A stretch of 64,000 bases of DNA from an uncultured Eubacteriales bacterium (GCA_900546915.1 UREY01000002.1:78072-142071); one strand, 5' to 3'; numbered from the stretch's first letter, positions 25,379 to 33,492 are shown. A program made the numbers and translations. The notes: generated by a model from the letters alone, not told the origin.

Positions 25379-25841
25379 ATTGTTTCCCTCCAGAGTGGGC
25401 GCCACGGCGACGTTCGCGGCGTCTATTACCGATTATTTTAACCCATTTGCGCCCAATTGAAAAGAGAAATTTTAAGAATTTTTTGATTTTTTTCAACAGA
25501 GCACCAAGCGGCCACCAGATTATCTTCCATATCCTTCCAATTAGACGCCAAAACCAGCGAAATGCCCGCCGCAAAGGACTCGATACCGTCACACCGTACA
25601 CGCCTGCCCCAGCGCCCAGGCCCAAAAGCTGAAACAGCTGCAAACGGCCATGACACAGAGCCAGGCCCAAATACGCCAGCGTCCATACCGCGAAAGCCAA
25701 AAAAAGTAAATCTGCGGGAACGGTAGCCCGGGGACACAGCCGTCGCAGCTCCCGCAGAAAGTCATAAAGCAAAGCCAAGCCGGCGCCCAGGCCCAAGGCC
25801 CACACAAACCACAGCGCCTGCTCCGCAACCGCCGGGGCCAT
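25140..25841 (-). CDS. yabQ: Spore cortex biosynthesis protein YabQ, C-terminus extended into divIC
   Basis: In Bacillus YabQ is a membrane protein of the forespore outer membrane needed for cortex formation. Residues 1-145 look authentic. They include membrane segments (FVWALGLGAGLALLYDFL, DLLFLAFAVWTLAYLGLALC, LLGLGAGAGVYGVTV) and a basic tail (KKIKKFLKFLFSIGRKW). The frame stays open for another 239 bp inside divIC. That part reads like an out-of-frame translation, so a lost stop or a frameshift near 25380-25440 is likely. The ATG shares one base with the yabP stop (TGATG). Confidence 0.75.
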   Translation of the reverse strand: MAPAVAEQALWFVWALGLGAGLALLYDFLRELRRLCPRATVPADLLFLAFAVWTLAYLGLALCHGRLQLFQLLGLGAGAGVYGVTVSSPLRRAFRWFWRLIGRIWKIIWWPLGALLKKIKKFLKFLFSIGRKWVKIIGNRRRERRRGAHSGGKQYEITREIPQIFPADQGGRSVGGGIRYCYPGISAESNPDQSGAVPGVGQSGIRAAAGKSEPSGRHRGTGFRRKRKENRPG

Positions 25842-26122
25842 CAGCCAAACAGGCGGGAGAAAAATCCCCCTTCCCGCCGGGGCTCCTCATAAATCAGTGC
25901 TGTAATTGTGCCGTCCACCGCCACCTGCCCGCCGTCCAGGGACAGCGTCTTCAGGTGCAGATCCTGACCCCGTACCAATAAAGTTCCCCGGGCAGTACGG
26001 AGCACCACAGCGTTTTCCTCGAAACTCACAACCTCCACAACACCGGAAACTGCCAGCTTCTTCCGTTCCTCTAAACTCAGCTTATGGGGCTGCTGCAGCC
26101 CCTTGTCCTCCCCTTGTGCCAT
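25841..26122 (-). CDS. yabP: Sporulation protein YabP
   Basis: A small protein of the YabP/YqfC family required for spore cortex assembly. The 93 residues contain HKLSLEERKKLAVSGVVEVV, the defining start of the family, and GTLLVRGQDLHLKTLSLDGG. It ends FFSRLFG. GGAGG lies about nine bases before ATG 26122; the open frame extends further upstream, but without a plausible start. It overlaps yabQ by one base. Confidence 0.92.
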   Translation of the reverse strand: MAQGEDKGLQQPHKLSLEERKKLAVSGVVEVVSFEENAVVLRTARGTLLVRGQDLHLKTLSLDGGQVAVDGTITALIYEEPRREGGFFSRLFG

Positions 26123-26187
26123 CTGCCACGCCTCCTGTCTGGTTTGTTTCCAGTGTATGCCGGGCAGAGGCGAGGTAGACGTGAAAT

Positions 26188-27093
26188 TTAGCCGTCTGTT
26201 TCCTTCAGTCGATCCAACACCTTTTGGAAATACGGCGGCAAGGGCGCCGTCACGATCACCGGCAGCCCGGTTCTGGGGTGGCAAAAGCAGAGCGTGGTGG
26301 CGTGCAGGCATTGAGATTCCTGCCCCAGCTCCGGTTTCTTCCGGCCGTACACACCGTCTCCCAGGATTGGATGGCCGATATATGCCATGTGCACGCGAAT
26401 TTGATGGGTCCTGCCTGTCTCCAGACGGCAGCGGACATGCGTGTATCCCCGGTACCGGGCAACCACCTCCCAGTGGGTTACCGCAGACCGGCCCTGGTCC
26501 GTCACTGCCATTCGCTTCCGGTCCGAAGGATGGCGGCCAATGGGCGCATCCACGGTTCCCCGGTCCTCCTTCAGATTTCCGCAAACGATAGCCTCATAGG
26601 TTCTGGCCAAGGTATGGTCCTTCAATTGGCTGGCCAAAACCGTATGGGCCAAGTCGTTTTTCGCCACCACAATAAGGCCCGAGGTGTCCTTATCAATACG
26701 ATGGACAATGCCCGGCCGCAGAACGCCGTTGATGCCGGACAAAGACGCGCCCCGGGCATACAACAGTCCATTGACCAGGGTATCGCTCCAATGCCCCGCA
26801 GCAGGATGTACCACCAAGCCCTTGGGCTTGTTGATGACCAAAATATCCTCATCCTCGTAGGCGATCTCCAAATCCATCGGAGTCGGAGAAATCTGCAGCG
26901 GCTCCGGCTCCGGGCAGTCCACCTGGATCACATCCCCCACTCGGGTTCGATAATTCTTCTTCACCGGTTTCCCGTTGCAGGTGACACACCCGGTTGCAAG
27001 AAGATTTTGCGCTCCGCTCCGGCTCAAACCGGGCACCATCTGGGACAGGAACTGGTCGATTCTCAGTCCCTCCGCCTCACACATCAGAGTCAT
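26188..27093 (-). CDS. RluA-family 23S rRNA pseudouridine synthase (RluD-like)
   Basis: Isomerises uridines to pseudouridine in RNA. The 301 residues have an N-terminal S4 domain (RIDQFLSQMVPGLSRSGAQNL) and the catalytic motif GIVHRIDKDTSGLIVVAK with the essential Asp. GRTHQIRVH is a further signature. Position next to lspA is the usual place of the Bacillus ylyB gene. It overlaps the end of lspA by 17 bp, implying an operon. A second family member lies at 30679-31563. Confidence 0.93.
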   Translation of the reverse strand: MTLMCEAEGLRIDQFLSQMVPGLSRSGAQNLLATGCVTCNGKPVKKNYRTRVGDVIQVDCPEPEPLQISPTPMDLEIAYEDEDILVINKPKGLVVHPAAGHWSDTLVNGLLYARGASLSGINGVLRPGIVHRIDKDTSGLIVVAKNDLAHTVLASQLKDHTLARTYEAIVCGNLKEDRGTVDAPIGRHPSDRKRMAVTDQGRSAVTHWEVVARYRGYTHVRCRLETGRTHQIRVHMAYIGHPILGDGVYGRKKPELGQESQCLHATTLCFCHPRTGLPVIVTAPLPPYFQKVLDRLKETDG

Positions 27094-27580
27094 GACGTTT
27101 CTCCATCTTCTTATCGTCCCGCCAGAAGCTCCGGTTCCAAAATGCCAAATGCACCAGCAAGCCGATGGCGCCGCAGGTAATGAAGCAATCGGCCACGTTG
27201 AACACCGGAAACTGAATGAAATCCGTTGCGAACAGATCTACCACATAGCCCCGGAACACGCGGTCGATGATATTGCCCAAGCCGCCCCCCAGCGCCGCCG
27301 CCAGGCACCACAGCTCAAACCGGGAAAAAGGCAGGACCTTTTTATGCATGCCCCAAATCAGCAATGCCACAAATACGACAAATACAACAATAAACAGCCA
27401 TCGCTGCCCCTCAAAAACGGAAAAGGCCGCGCCGTAATTTTGTACATAAGTCAAATGCAGGACCCCATCCCAAAGGGGAACAAAACCGCCGTATGGAATA
27501 TGTTTGACCACAAAGTACTTGCTGATCTGATCTGCCACTGCAATGAGCAGGGCAAACAGCCCCAAGGGAATATAGCTCAT
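27077..27580 (-). CDS. lspA: Lipoprotein signal peptidase II
   Basis: A membrane aspartyl protease that cleaves the signal peptide of prolipoproteins after lipidation. The 167 residues have four membrane segments and the active-site motifs NIIDRVFRGYVVDLF and FNVADCFI, whose Asp residues are catalytic. YVQNYGAAFSVF is the conserved substrate-binding block. The ATG at 27580 is preceded by AAAGGGCGG. Likely clients in this window are the ApbE and DUF3048 lipoproteins. Confidence 0.96.
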   Translation of the reverse strand: MSYIPLGLFALLIAVADQISKYFVVKHIPYGGFVPLWDGVLHLTYVQNYGAAFSVFEGQRWLFIVVFVVFVALLIWGMHKKVLPFSRFELWCLAAALGGGLGNIIDRVFRGYVVDLFATDFIQFPVFNVADCFITCGAIGLLVHLAFWNRSFWRDDKKMEKRHDSDV

Positions 27581-27707
27581 ACAAAGCCGCCCTTTCTGTC
27601 GTAAGATTAATTTATTCTCCACCAGACCGGCAGAATTAACGATATCTTACCACTCTTCCTTCCAAAAGTCAAAGAAAACTGCACAGTTTCTCCCTTTACA
27701 CTCCACC

Positions 27708-28058
27708 TCAACCGGATATGGCATCCATTTCGCCCGACTGGGAAAACTGCACCACCAACCGGTGCGGCAAGCAAATGATCGGTCGCCCCCCATTTTGCCA
27801 ACCGGCTTGCATGCATTCGCCATTGGGACAATCCGCCTGCGTCACGGCAATTTTGCCCTGTGACACCGTCACGGTATTGGTCCCGTACCGGCTTTCCACC
27901 AGGATGCTCTGATCTTCAGCCAGGGACACGCGGCATACCAATTCGCCGTCGGACCAGATTTCCGCAAAGCGGGCCTCAGCCGGTGGACGGAGCAGAAACA
28001 GCAGTCCTGCCAAAAGCAGGCCTCCCAGCAGGAGAATCCAGGTCCGGGTTTTGATCAT
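27708..28058 (-). CDS. NusG domain II-containing exported protein
   Basis: A 116-residue protein with an N-terminal signal/anchor (ILLLGGLLLAGLLFLLRPP). A NusG domain II-like beta domain follows: VCRVSLAEDQSILVE, then the conserved CPNGECMQAGWQ and ICLPHRLVVQF with two Cys in CPNGEC. Such proteins are commonly encoded beside apbE and respiratory flavoprotein genes in Clostridia. Here its ATG overlaps the apbE stop (28055-28058), so the two are coupled. The function is unknown. Confidence 0.88.
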   Translation of the reverse strand: MIKTRTWILLLGGLLLAGLLFLLRPPAEARFAEIWSDGELVCRVSLAEDQSILVESRYGTNTVTVSQGKIAVTQADCPNGECMQAGWQNGGRPIICLPHRLVVQFSQSGEMDAISG

Positions 28059-29053
28059 GACCCAATCACCTCAAACGTGCAGCCGGACAGCTGCCCGGCA
28101 ATCCCCTCTGTGGCGTAAACCGTCCCGTCCTCCGTCAAAAACACAGCTTCAAAATCTCCGCTGTCCCGCCAAAATGCAGCGGCCCGCTCCAGTCCCATGA
28201 CATACAGCGCGGTGGACAATCCGTCGGCCAGTAGTCCGTCCTCCGCCACAACCGTGACGGAGGCCAGTCCCGTCTGGGCCGGCATCCCCGTATTCGGGTC
28301 GATGATATGGCAATACCGCACGCCGTCCTCCACAAAATACCGCTGATAGCCCCCGGAGGTAACCACGGCCCAATTGCCGGTGACCGACAGCATACCGGCC
28401 GTTCCGGCGCCCTCCGGGTCCTGGATGCCAATCTGCCAGGGCGTTCCGTCGGGTTTTTCACCGTAGGTCTGTACATTTCCACCAATGGACAAAATACCGC
28501 CTGTGATATCCTCCCGCTCCGCGAGAGATTCCACAGCCAGACGCGCGGCCCAGCCTTTTCCCACAGCCCCCAAATCGATCTGCGCGCCGTGGGCCAAACA
28601 AGCGCCGGATCCATGGAGCATCAGCTGTTCGGCGCCCGTATGCTGCAGCGCCTGCTCCAGCTCCTCTTGCTCCGGGACCCGATAGTGTCCTGTGGTAAAT
28701 CCCCACAGCTTTGTCACCGGGTACAGACAGGGATCCAAGGCGCCCCCTGTTCGCCGGCTCAAGTGCAGCGTCTCCTGCAGCAGGGTTTGCATCGGCCCGG
28801 TCAACGCCACCGTCTGCCCCTCATTCAGGCGGCTGGTGAGAGAATCCGGCCGGGTGACAGACAGCTGCTCCTCCTGTTCCTGAAACAGCCGGGCCAGATC
28901 CTGCCCCGCCTCTTCTCCGCCGCTTCCCCAAAGCTTCACCGTCATCACCGTATCCATCGCGTAAATCTGAAATTCTGCCGGTTGCCGGCTGCAACCCGGC
29001 AGCAGCAGCGCTATAATCAGGAAAGAAATCCAAAATAATCCCTTTTTTGTCAT
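28055..29053 (-). CDS. apbE: FAD:protein FMN transferase lipoprotein
   Basis: Covalently attaches FMN to Thr/Ser of exported or membrane flavoproteins such as RnfG/NqrC. The 332 residues start with a lipoprotein signal (ISFLIIALLLPGC, lipobox Cys). MDTVMTVKLWG is the conserved start of the domain, and IDLGAVGKGWAA and ILSIGGNVQTYGEKP are core motifs. A late segment, GLASVTVVAEDGLLADGLSTAL, is represented in part by VVAEDGLLADGLST. It is followed by the NusG-II gene. Its target flavoprotein is not in this window. Confidence 0.94.
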   Translation of the reverse strand: MTKKGLFWISFLIIALLLPGCSRQPAEFQIYAMDTVMTVKLWGSGGEEAGQDLARLFQEQEEQLSVTRPDSLTSRLNEGQTVALTGPMQTLLQETLHLSRRTGGALDPCLYPVTKLWGFTTGHYRVPEQEELEQALQHTGAEQLMLHGSGACLAHGAQIDLGAVGKGWAARLAVESLAEREDITGGILSIGGNVQTYGEKPDGTPWQIGIQDPEGAGTAGMLSVTGNWAVVTSGGYQRYFVEDGVRYCHIIDPNTGMPAQTGLASVTVVAEDGLLADGLSTALYVMGLERAAAFWRDSGDFEAVFLTEDGTVYATEGIAGQLSGCTFEVIGS

Positions 29054-29080
29054 ATCAATTTCCGCTTCTACTCCACAAAA

Positions 29081-29107
29081 ACAATGTGACCCGGCAAAGC
29101 CGGGCCA
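29081..29107 (-). terminator. Probable terminator after the CooT-like gene
   Basis: GACCCGGC-AAA-GCCGGGCC forms a strong hairpin. On the minus strand it is followed by ACATTGTTTTTG. Confidence 0.6.
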
Positions 29108-29122
29108 CACCACAGCAGTTCC

Positions 29123-29320
29123 TTATACAGGCGCATTCTCCCGGACAATGACGAAACCGTCCACCAAATTGGCCTCCTGCAGCTGCCCTTCAACGGCTAC
29201 CTGCCGGTCCATCAAGTCGGTCAAAATGACGCAACCGTCTCTGCACTCCACCTTCATGACATTTTGCATGATCACATCCTCAGGTGACTTTTTGTTCTTA
29301 TATACGGTAGACAAACACAT
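29123..29320 (-). CDS. CooT-family nickel-binding protein
   Basis: A 65-residue protein beginning MCLSTVY, where the N-terminal Cys2 is the metal-binding residue known from CooT. It then has the short beta-rich fold VMKVECRDGCVILTDLM with VDGFVIVRE near the end. CooT homologues bind Ni(II) and are associated with carbon monoxide dehydrogenase in some organisms. It lies two bases after the His-rich gene and opposite a CsoR-type regulator, forming a small metal locus. Confidence 0.88.
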   Translation of the reverse strand: MCLSTVYKNKKSPEDVIMQNVMKVECRDGCVILTDLMDRQVAVEGQLQEANLVDGFVIVRENAPV

Positions 29321-29322
29321 AA

Positions 29323-29685
29323 TTACGCATTCCTTTCATGCTCCATAGCCGTCATCACGGTGGAAAGGCGCAAATTGCCCTTTTCAAAATCAGACACCGC
29401 CTGCAGCACCTGTTCGTAAGCTTCGTGCTCCCCGGCCTCATCCAGCTGCTTTGCCAAGCCGGCCAATTCCCGGGCATGGGCGGCGTTATGGCCCACCATG
29501 TACTTCATGAGCGCCATCAGCTCTTCCCGAGGTGTATGGGAGCAACCGTTACAAGTATCGCAGGCTGTTCCTGTACACGGTTCCTGGCCACCGTGGGTAT
29601 GAGGGTGGTTACCATGCTCATGGGTGTGCCCATGGGACTCGTCATGATTGTGCCCGGAAGAAACGGAATCGGAATGTAAATGCAT
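29323..29685 (-). CDS. His/Cys-rich metal-binding protein
   Basis: 120 residues. The first 48 are a metal-chelating region with more than ten His (GHNHDESHGHTHEHGNHPHTH) followed by a Cys cluster (CTGTACDTCNGC). The rest is helical with KYMVGHNAAHARELAGLAKQL, resembling the C-terminal part of clostridial proteins found beside CooT. It probably stores or hands over nickel (or cobalt/zinc); that is inferred from composition and neighbours. GAGGAGA precedes ATG 29685. It is the first gene of a two-gene operon with cooT. Confidence 0.8.
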   Translation of the reverse strand: MHLHSDSVSSGHNHDESHGHTHEHGNHPHTHGGQEPCTGTACDTCNGCSHTPREELMALMKYMVGHNAAHARELAGLAKQLDEAGEHEAYEQVLQAVSDFEKGNLRLSTVMTAMEHERNA

Positions 29686-29737
29686 AAACAATCTCCTCTC
29701 CCTGGCATTAAGACCGCCAGAGTTTCATTTTACGTCC

Positions 29738-29766
29738 ATTATACTGCACCTTGCCTCCTATGTCAA
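29738..29766 (-). promoter_or_regulatory. Predicted promoter of the His-rich/CooT operon
   Basis: TTGACA (29766-29761), 17 bp and TATAAT (29743-29738) on the minus strand, a full consensus. Confidence 0.85.
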
Positions 29767-29779
29767 AGGATTCCGCATC

Positions 29780-29796
29780 GGGGAAAAAATATCCCC
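29780..29796. promoter_or_regulatory. Candidate operator of the CsoR-type repressor
   Basis: GGGGA-N7-TCCCC with an A/T-rich centre lies between the two divergent -35 boxes. CsoR/RcnR-family operators are short G/C tracts flanking AT-rich spacers, so this is a fitting candidate. Confidence 0.5.
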
Positions 29797-29805
29797 CCAC
29801 CACCC

Positions 29806-29834
29806 TTGCGCTCTGAAAATGCGGCTGCTATAAT
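29806..29834 (+). promoter_or_regulatory. Predicted promoter of the CsoR-type regulator
   Basis: TTGCGC (29806-29811), 17 bp and TATAAT (29829-29834). It is divergent from the His-rich/CooT promoter. Confidence 0.7.
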
Positions 29835-29874
29835 AACAAAAATAACATGTTTCATTCAGAAAAAGGAGCTCCCT

Positions 29875-30228
29875 ATGGCAAACGAACCGGTCCACTCGTC
29901 AAAAGAAGAAACGACCCACGACCACGCTTACCTGCACGCCCACGGCATCGCCCACAGTCATAACCACGTGCATGCCAATCAGAAAGCTGTGGTGAACCGC
30001 CTGGCCAGAGCCATCGGCCACTTGGAAAAGGTCAAGCGCATGGTAGAAGAGGGATATGATTGCGCGGAGGTTCTGGTGCAGCTGGCCGCCGTTCGTTCCG
30101 CTCTGGACAATGCCGGCAAGGTAATTTTACAGGACCATATGCGTCATTGTATGGTAGACGCCGTGGCGGCAGGAGATTTGGCCGCCATTGAGGATTTGTG
30201 TCAGGCCATCGAAAAATTTATGAAGTGA
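29875..30228 (+). CDS. CsoR/RcnR-family metal-sensing repressor with His-rich N-terminus
   Basis: A 117-residue all-helical repressor. The core VVNRLARAIGHLEKVKRMVEEG and QLAAVRSALDNAGKVIL defines the family, and the metal ligands read Cys in GYDCAEV, then DHMRHC (His and Cys), the C-H-C set. Before the core is a His-rich extension (HDHAYLHAHGIAHSHNHVH). In RcnR N-terminal His residues bind nickel or cobalt, so nickel sensing fits; copper sensing is the alternative. AAAAGGAG is six bases before the ATG. It is divergent from the nickel-protein operon it probably controls. Confidence 0.88.
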   Translation: MANEPVHSSKEETTHDHAYLHAHGIAHSHNHVHANQKAVVNRLARAIGHLEKVKRMVEEGYDCAEVLVQLAAVRSALDNAGKVILQDHMRHCMVDAVAAGDLAAIEDLCQAIEKFMK

Positions 30229-30238
30229 GGAGCCCGTT

Positions 30239-30481
30239 ATGGATTTAAAAACCTGCCGTTTGATCACCAGAGTGCTTTACGCCGCCTGCTTTATTTTAAT
30301 TCTGCTCTCTCTCACTCAGGAAAGGGAACCTATCCGGATGGGAATCCTGGGCGTGGCTTTGGCTTTGGCGATTATGATAACGGTATTCCGATACAAGTTT
30401 TGGCGCTGTCCCAAATGCGGAAAAATGCTCCCCAAAAGCGGAAAAATCCGGTGTGAATCCTGCGGCTGGGAAATACTATAG
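30239..30481 (+). CDS. Small membrane protein with C-terminal zinc ribbon
   Basis: 80 residues: two hydrophobic segments (VLYAACFILILLSLT and MGILGVALALAIMITVF) and then a zinc ribbon (CPKCGKMLPKSGKIRCESCG, four Cys). It follows the CsoR-type gene after 10 bp with a GTGAGGAG ribosome binding site, so it is in the same transcript. Its function is unknown. A bidirectional terminator lies downstream after about 120 bp that show no other gene. Confidence 0.78.
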   Translation: MDLKTCRLITRVLYAACFILILLSLTQEREPIRMGILGVALALAIMITVFRYKFWRCPKCGKMLPKSGKIRCESCGWEIL

Positions 30482-30599
30482 GCTATTATGTTGATCATCA
30501 ATTTCCTTGTGACAGGCGCCTTTTCCCCATTCGCACGGTCCGGCGCGATGTCTCACATGCTTTTCCGGGAATGGTTTTATTTTTGCCCTATCATGACAC

Positions 30600-30648
30600 C
30601 AAAAAAGAACTGGAACTACTGCTTTCGCAGCTTCCAGTTCTTCTTTTT
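30600..30648. terminator. Bidirectional terminator
   Basis: AAGAACTGGAA and TTCCAGTTCTT pair around an inner CTGC-TTTC-GCAG hairpin. T runs exist on both strands (CTTTTTTC on plus, TTTTTT on minus). It serves the convergent zinc-ribbon gene and the RluA-family gene. Confidence 0.88.
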
Positions 30649-30678
30649 TCAGGGCCATTTTTCTACAGCCCTCTCATC

Positions 30679-31563
30679 TTATGTACCGTCCATTTCCATC
30701 CGGACTTCCATGCCGGATTGCAGGTTCATTTCCACGCCGGTAATCGGATGGGGAAAATGCAGCTCTCGCGCACAAAGCTGCTGATGGGTCAGGCCCAGCT
30801 TGGCTGAAAGGGCCCGGCTTTCCGGCGTCCCGTATTGGGGATCTCCCAGCATGGGACAACCCAGAAAGGCGCAATGGACCCGCAGCTGATGCGTGCGGCC
30901 TGTCAGAGGCTGCAATTCTAAAAGGCTTCGGTCCGGCCAGCGTTTCAGAACCCGGTACCGGGTTCGGGCCGGTTTTCCCTCCATGTCGATTTGCCGCAAA
31001 AGACTGGGCTTCGGACAGCGGCCGATGGGCCTATCGACTACCCCCTCCGCTTCCGGAGGCGCGTGATACACCAGGCCGTGATATATCTTACCCAGCGCCC
31101 CTTTTTCGTGCAAATCATTGAGGAAACGATGTACATAGGCATTCTTCGCCAGGAGCACCAGGCCAAAGGTGTCCCGGTCCAGACGGGTGGCCGGGTGAAA
31201 CGCGCAGGCCTGGCCGGTTCTGCGGTAATATCCCAAAACGCCATTGGCCAACGTCCCCGTCAACCTGCAACGGGAGGGATGAATCAGCATCTCGGCCGGT
31301 TTGTCCACAACCAAAAGGTGGCTGTCCTCATAACAAATAGACAGCGGCATATCCTCTGCCGGATATTCCGGCTCCGGATCATCCAAAATCACGGTAATCC
31401 GGTCTCCCGGCTCTACCTGCGCGTTGGTTCTGGCCGGTTTTCCATTGACTAAAATGGCATTGCTCCATTTCAGCCGGTTCATGAGGCCGGTCGATAAGCG
31501 CAGTTCGCCCTTCAAAAAGCCGGACAACCGGCCTGCCCGGCGGGCTACATGATTTAACTCCAT
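30679..31563 (-). CDS. RluA-family pseudouridine synthase
   Basis: 294 residues. An N-terminal S4-like region (LSGFLKGELRLSTGLMNRL) precedes the catalytic domain with HPATRLDRDTFGLVLLAKN, where the Asp of RLDRDT is the catalytic residue. GRTHQLRVH is the second signature. The RNA target is unknown. The ATG at 31563 is preceded by GGGAG at good spacing; an in-frame start further upstream is less likely. It lies downstream of ytvI by 49 bp on the same strand. Confidence 0.9.
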   Translation of the reverse strand: MELNHVARRAGRLSGFLKGELRLSTGLMNRLKWSNAILVNGKPARTNAQVEPGDRITVILDDPEPEYPAEDMPLSICYEDSHLLVVDKPAEMLIHPSRCRLTGTLANGVLGYYRRTGQACAFHPATRLDRDTFGLVLLAKNAYVHRFLNDLHEKGALGKIYHGLVYHAPPEAEGVVDRPIGRCPKPSLLRQIDMEGKPARTRYRVLKRWPDRSLLELQPLTGRTHQLRVHCAFLGCPMLGDPQYGTPESRALSAKLGLTHQQLCARELHFPHPITGVEMNLQSGMEVRMEMDGT

Positions 31564-31612
31564 TTCATTCTCCCAGACGTTTTTTTTATTATACCGGCTC
31601 ATCGCCAAAAAT

Positions 31613-32674
31613 TCAATCGGTTGTCCGCTCCGGCTGGGCCAGGGACCAGATCTCCAAGGCCGTTATGGTGAGAACCGGCGCTAAAATCATGCCTAAAATC
31701 CCCCAAAGCCGGTAACCCATGTATAAGGCCACCAAGGTCAACAGAGGATTCAGCCCCAGCTGGCGCCCTACCATTCTGGGCTCCAAAATGGAGCGGGTCA
31801 AAGAGGTGACGCCATATAATGCAATCAGTCCCAGCCCCAAAGCCGTCTGTCCCTGCAACATAACCAAAAGCCCCCAGGGAACCAAGACCGTACCCGTACC
31901 CAGCATGGGCAGCGCGTCAACCAAAGCAATCAGCGCCCCCAAAAGTAAGGGGAATTCCACCCGCAAAATGAAAAAGCCGATTGTCAACAGAAAGAAGGTT
32001 AAAACCATCAATTTACATTGCGCGCGAAACCATCCGCCCACATTTACCTTTAGATTATGCAGCACCGGCAAGATCTTCCGGGACCAGGCAGGCGGCAGTC
32101 TTCCCTGCAAAAAAGGTCGGAGGCGGGGCAACTGGGCTGAAATCATGAAGCTGGACAAAACGGCGGTTCCCAAAAAAACAAAGGTATCGGGCAGCGTCAG
32201 GATCACCCGGGAAGCCGCGCCCAAAACACGGGTTACCGCTCCCTCAGCCAAAGCCGAACCGTTGGAAAACAGCTGGGCAATGCTCTCTTCCAAACCGGGA
32301 CGCAGCCGTTCCGGTGCGCGTTGAGCCAGACCATACAGCCAATTTTGCACCCGGCTCGCTGTTTCATCCAACCCTTCCATAACCTGAGGCAGGCCGGTGG
32401 CCAGGTGGTCCATTTCCTGCAGGGCCAGTCGTCCCAACAGATAGACCAGCGCCAATAAAATCAGATAAACGCCGCCAATCGCCGTTCCGGCTGCAAGCCC
32501 ACGGGGAAACTTTCCCCGCCCGGCCAAAAAACGCGCCACCGGTTCGGCCATCCATGCCACCATCAGCCCAACCAAAAACGGCAGCGCCAACGGCAGCAAA
32601 TACCGCAAAGCCAGTAGGGCTATGATCAAAATTCCACCTAAAATCAAAAGCCGATATCGATTTGCTGCTTTCAT
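31613..32674 (-). CDS. ytvI: Sporulation integral membrane protein YtvI (AI-2E transporter-like)
   Basis: 353 residues with about eight membrane segments, typical of the AI-2E transporter/PerM family: YLLPLALPFLVGLMVAWM at the start, then a long central extracytoplasmic helix region. The C-terminal helices include LGALIALVDALPMLGTG and NPLLTLVALYMGYRLWG. The YtvI subgroup is linked to sporulation; that subgroup assignment is from length and the start, less secure than the family. AGGAGG lies directly upstream of ATG 32674. Confidence 0.82.
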   Translation of the reverse strand: MKAANRYRLLILGGILIIALLALRYLLPLALPFLVGLMVAWMAEPVARFLAGRGKFPRGLAAGTAIGGVYLILLALVYLLGRLALQEMDHLATGLPQVMEGLDETASRVQNWLYGLAQRAPERLRPGLEESIAQLFSNGSALAEGAVTRVLGAASRVILTLPDTFVFLGTAVLSSFMISAQLPRLRPFLQGRLPPAWSRKILPVLHNLKVNVGGWFRAQCKLMVLTFFLLTIGFFILRVEFPLLLGALIALVDALPMLGTGTVLVPWGLLVMLQGQTALGLGLIALYGVTSLTRSILEPRMVGRQLGLNPLLTLVALYMGYRLWGILGMILAPVLTITALEIWSLAQPERTTD

Positions 32675-32877
32675 AGCTCCTCCTGTATCCATATTTTGGT
32701 TATCTCACATTTCTTGCGCATTCTCTATTACAGTCGACCTCATATCATCTCTTCGGCCCTTACTATGCTCCACGCGGACGCCATACGGAATTTCCTTGCA
32801 TTTTCTACAAAATGTGCTACAATAGCTCTGGTATAAAAACCAAAAAACTAGTGAAAACGACAACAGGAGGGTGCCTC

Positions 32878-33318
32878 ATGGCAAATAATCCAAAGTATTA
32901 TATTATTGAATCCTCTGCTCTGCCAGAGGTCTTTTTAAAGGTGGCGGAAGCGAAGCGCCTGTTGGACACAGGGGAAGTTTCCACCGTCAACGACGCAACC
33001 CGCCGGGCCGGAATCAGCCGTAGCGCCTTCTATAAATATCGGGATTCCATTCTCCCCTTCCAGAACCTGATGTCGGGCCGGATCATAACCTTCCAGCTGG
33101 CCCTCCATGATGAAACCGGCATCCTGTCTTCCCTGTTAACCATTTTTGCCCAATGGGGCGCAAATATACTCACCATCAACCAAACCATCCCCACCAACGG
33201 CTGTGCCGCCGTGACGATTTCGGCGGAAACCAATCACCTTCAAATTTCCCTCGAGGAGCTTTTGCGCTACTTAAATTCCATGCAGGGCGTCGTCCGCGCG
33301 GATATTTTAGCCGGTTGA
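32878..33318 (+). CDS. ACT domain-containing protein (PheB/UPF0735 type)
   Basis: 146 residues. The N-terminal part (YYIIESSALPEVFLKVAEAK, VNDATRRAGISRSAFYKYRD) is a helix-turn-helix-like segment. The C-terminal ACT domain is LALHDETGILSSLLTIFAQWGANILTINQ, here cited as DETGILSSLLTIFAQ. ACT domains bind amino acids, so it is a likely amino-acid-responsive regulator. A promoter (TTGCAT, 16 bp, TACAAT) and GGAGG precede it, and a strong terminator follows, ahead of an aspartokinase that lacks its own ACT domain. Confidence 0.9.
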   Translation: MANNPKYYIIESSALPEVFLKVAEAKRLLDTGEVSTVNDATRRAGISRSAFYKYRDSILPFQNLMSGRIITFQLALHDETGILSSLLTIFAQWGANILTINQTIPTNGCAAVTISAETNHLQISLEELLRYLNSMQGVVRADILAG

Positions 33319-33355
33319 CGGGTTCCGGGAACCGTTTCATTTCTTCTCCTTCACA

Positions 33356-33388
33356 CCGCCTCCGGTCTTGGGCCGGAGGCGGATTTTT
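33356..33388 (+). terminator. Intrinsic terminator after the ACT protein
   Basis: CCGCCTCCGG and CCGGAGGCGG pair around TCTTGGG, followed by ATTTTTG. Confidence 0.9.
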
Positions 33389-33492
33389 GTATGGGAAATT
33401 CTGTCGATTTTTTGACTGGAAAACGGTCACGGAAATCGGACGCCGCATAAGATACCATGAGGCGGCAGTGGCTGTCTCGTGGAGGTGATACT

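Noticed and set aside
30488-30784. 98-residue plus-strand reading frame
   Set aside because: It crosses the bidirectional terminator and the end of the pseudouridine synthase gene, and has no ribosome binding site.
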